Source: Candidatus Proteinoplasmatales archaeon SG8-5 (lineage in GTDB: Archaea; Thermoplasmatota; Thermoplasmata; SG8-5). Taken from it: a DNA stretch of 5,755 nt. How positions within the stretch are numbered: position 1 is the stretch's first letter; the number at the start of each line of letters is the position of its first letter. The notes below the pieces were generated by a model. The model searched no databases and had not been told where the DNA came from. It saw nothing but the letters and a program-made list of their open reading frames with translations. This document shows positions 5,078-5,755 of this stretch, in pieces. The stretch is from assembly GCA_001595885.1 (NCBI GenBank), contig LSSH01000078.1:1-5755 (forward strand). The letters run 5' to 3'. The translations under genes were made by a program, and so were the position numbers.

Positions 5078-5138
5078 CGAAAGGAACAGGACGACAGGCA
5101 CCGGCGGCCACCGCATCCATGATGGCGTGATAGCATGA
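5073..5138 (+). pseudogene. 21-codon frame between L14 and L24, probable duplicated L24 start
   Basis: ATG 5073 opens a 21-residue frame, MNERNRTTGTGGHRIHDGVI plus Ala, ending in TGA 5136-5138. That stop overlaps the L24 start (ATGA). The ATG has the same upstream GTGATAGC context as the L24 ATG, and its first codons (M-N-E-R-N-R-T-T-G) resemble the L24 start (M-K-D-K-T-T-K). After that it reads through the second repeat copy out of frame. It looks like the remnant of a tandem duplication, not a conserved small gene. If translated, it would bring ribosomes onto L24 by stop/start coupling. No known family is recognised. Confidence 0.45.
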
Positions 5139-5139
5139 A
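5104..5139 (+). repeat. Direct repeat, copy 2 (untranslated L14-like end plus L24 start)
   Basis: This is the second copy of the 36-base repeat, offset by 62 bases. Read in the frame corresponding to L14 it gives A-A-T-A-S-M-M-A-stop (5104-5130), against A-A-T-A-S-M-I-V-stop in the real gene. Of the four differences, three fall at third codon positions in that frame. It ends on the true L24 ATG (5135) and supplies GTGAT (5127-5131), the only Shine-Dalgarno-like sequence in front of L24. Confidence 0.85.
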
Positions 5140-5521
5140 GGACAAGACGACCAAGCAACCCAGAAAGCAGAGGAAGGCGCGATTCACCGCGCACGGCCAT
5201 TACCGGAGGCGCTACATATCCAGCCACCTCTCCGACGCCCTCATCAAGGAATACAACGTGAGGACGATGCCGGTACGCAAGGGCGACGTGGTCCGCGTCG
5301 TCAGGGGCAACGAGGAGTTCAAGGACAAGGAATGCATTGTCACTGACATTTACACGAAGGAGCTGAAGATAGGCCTGGAGGGAGTGAACGTGAGAAAAGC
5401 GGACGGTTCCGAGGTATCAAGGAAGATCGACCCGTCAAACGTCATCATTGTGAAGCTCGACCTCTCCGACCAGAAGAGAAGGGACAAGCTGGACGCGCTC
5501 AGATCGGGGGGAATGATATGA
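5135..5521 (+). CDS. rpl24: Large-subunit ribosomal protein L24 (uL24)
   Basis: This 128-residue protein is of archaeal/eukaryotic L26 type. A basic N-terminal region (KQPRKQRKARFTAHGHYRRR) leads into HLSDALIKEYNVRTMPVRKGD (31-51), the family signature S-x-x-L-x-x-x-Y-x-V-R-x-x-P-V-R-K-G-D. The KOW segment (about 48-75) follows, then LEGVNVRKADGSEVSRKIDPSNVIIVKLDL (81-110) and a short C-terminal helix. L24 is an early 50S assembly protein located near the tunnel exit. Within KOW the usual G-K-E-G-K-V is D-K-E-C-I-V (64-69), so the motif's normally invariant glycine is Cys. ATG 5135 has GTGAT three bases upstream, a short spacer. The stop TGA (5519-5521) overlaps the S4e ATG. Confidence 0.96.
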   Translation: MKDKTTKQPRKQRKARFTAHGHYRRRYISSHLSDALIKEYNVRTMPVRKGDVVRVVRGNEEFKDKECIVTDIYTKELKIGLEGVNVRKADGSEVSRKIDPSNVIIVKLDLSDQKRRDKLDALRSGGMI

Positions 5522-5755
5522 GCAAGCACATGAAGCGTCTCACAGCTCCGATATCATGGCCGATATCGAGGAAGTCCAACGTCTGGGTCACCAAACCCGC
5601 ACCCGGTCCCCACGCGGTCAGAAAGAGCATGCCCCTGCTCGTGATAGTGAGGGACCTGGCCGGATACTGCGACACGGCCCGCGAGGCAAGGAGGATCATC
5701 GGCGCCCGCAAGATCTATGTTGACTGCAAACCCGCCAGGGACTACAAGCTGCCGG
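5518..5755 (+). CDS. rps4e: Small-subunit ribosomal protein S4e (eS4), 5' end only
   Basis: The gene is cut by the window end after 79 codons. ATG 5518 overlaps the L24 stop (ATGA) and follows a run of six G (5506-5511). The translation begins MSKHMKRLTAPISWPISRKS, continues V-W-V-T-K-P-A-P-G-P-H, then S-M-P-L-L-V-I-V-R-D and A-R-E-A-R-R-I-I, and ends with Y-V-D-C-K-P-A-R-D-Y-K-L-P. This matches the N-terminal S4-like RNA-binding region of archaeal and eukaryotic S4e, which has no bacterial counterpart. S4e binds 16S rRNA on the lower body of the 30S. The downstream KOW-containing domain lies outside the window. Archaeal gene order (L24, S4e, then usually L5) supports the call. Confidence 0.95.
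   Translation, partial: MSKHMKRLTAPISWPISRKSNVWVTKPAPGPHAVRKSMPLLVIVRDLAGYCDTAREARRIIGARKIYVDCKPARDYKLP

Overview
The window is a piece of an archaeal ribosomal-protein supercluster (the S10/spc region), all on the + strand. The gene order is L4 (3' end), L23, L2, S19, L22, S3, L29, aIF1/SUI1, RNase P subunit p29 (Rnp1), S17, L14, L24 and S4e (5' end). SUI1 and Rnp1 between L29 and S17, and S4e after L24, are archaeal signatures; bacteria lack these insertions. The DNA is GC-rich. The genes use Shine-Dalgarno sites of the GGAGG and GGTGA/GTGAT types, complementary to the usual archaeal 16S tail. High GC, long Ala/Glu/Lys/Pro tails and the gene order fit a euryarchaeal genome, possibly Thermoplasmatota, but no lineage marker here proves this.

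Layout. Positions 1-2125 hold the end of L4, then L23, L2, S19 and L22, packed with gaps of 13 bases or less or with overlaps. Positions 2127-3239 hold S3, whose normal KH-domain core (about 197 residues) is followed by a low-complexity tail of about 170 residues. L29 starts inside the last codons of that tail. Positions 3480-4039 hold the initiation factor aIF1 and the RNase P protein. Positions 4044-4666 hold S17, which appears split. A Lys/Ala/Pro/Glu-rich leader with a strong ribosome binding site runs in one frame, and the conserved S17 domain follows in the -1 frame. The switch lies near a run of five G. Positions 4670-5521 hold L14 and L24. The 66-base gap between them carries an imperfect tandem copy of the L14-end/L24-start junction and an out-of-frame 21-codon reading frame. 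S4e begins at 5518 and runs off the window.

Together these genes supply large- and small-subunit proteins around the exit tunnel (L22, L23, L24, L29), the peptidyl-transferase region (L2, L4), the intersubunit face (L14) and the 30S head and body (S19, S3, S17, S4e), plus start-codon selection (aIF1) and tRNA 5' processing (Rnp1). Near-continuous stop/start overlaps suggest one polycistronic transcript with translational coupling. No promoter, terminator, RNA gene, mobile element or CRISPR array was found. The system is a known one. The unusual parts are the split S17, the duplicated L14-L24 junction and the S3 tail.
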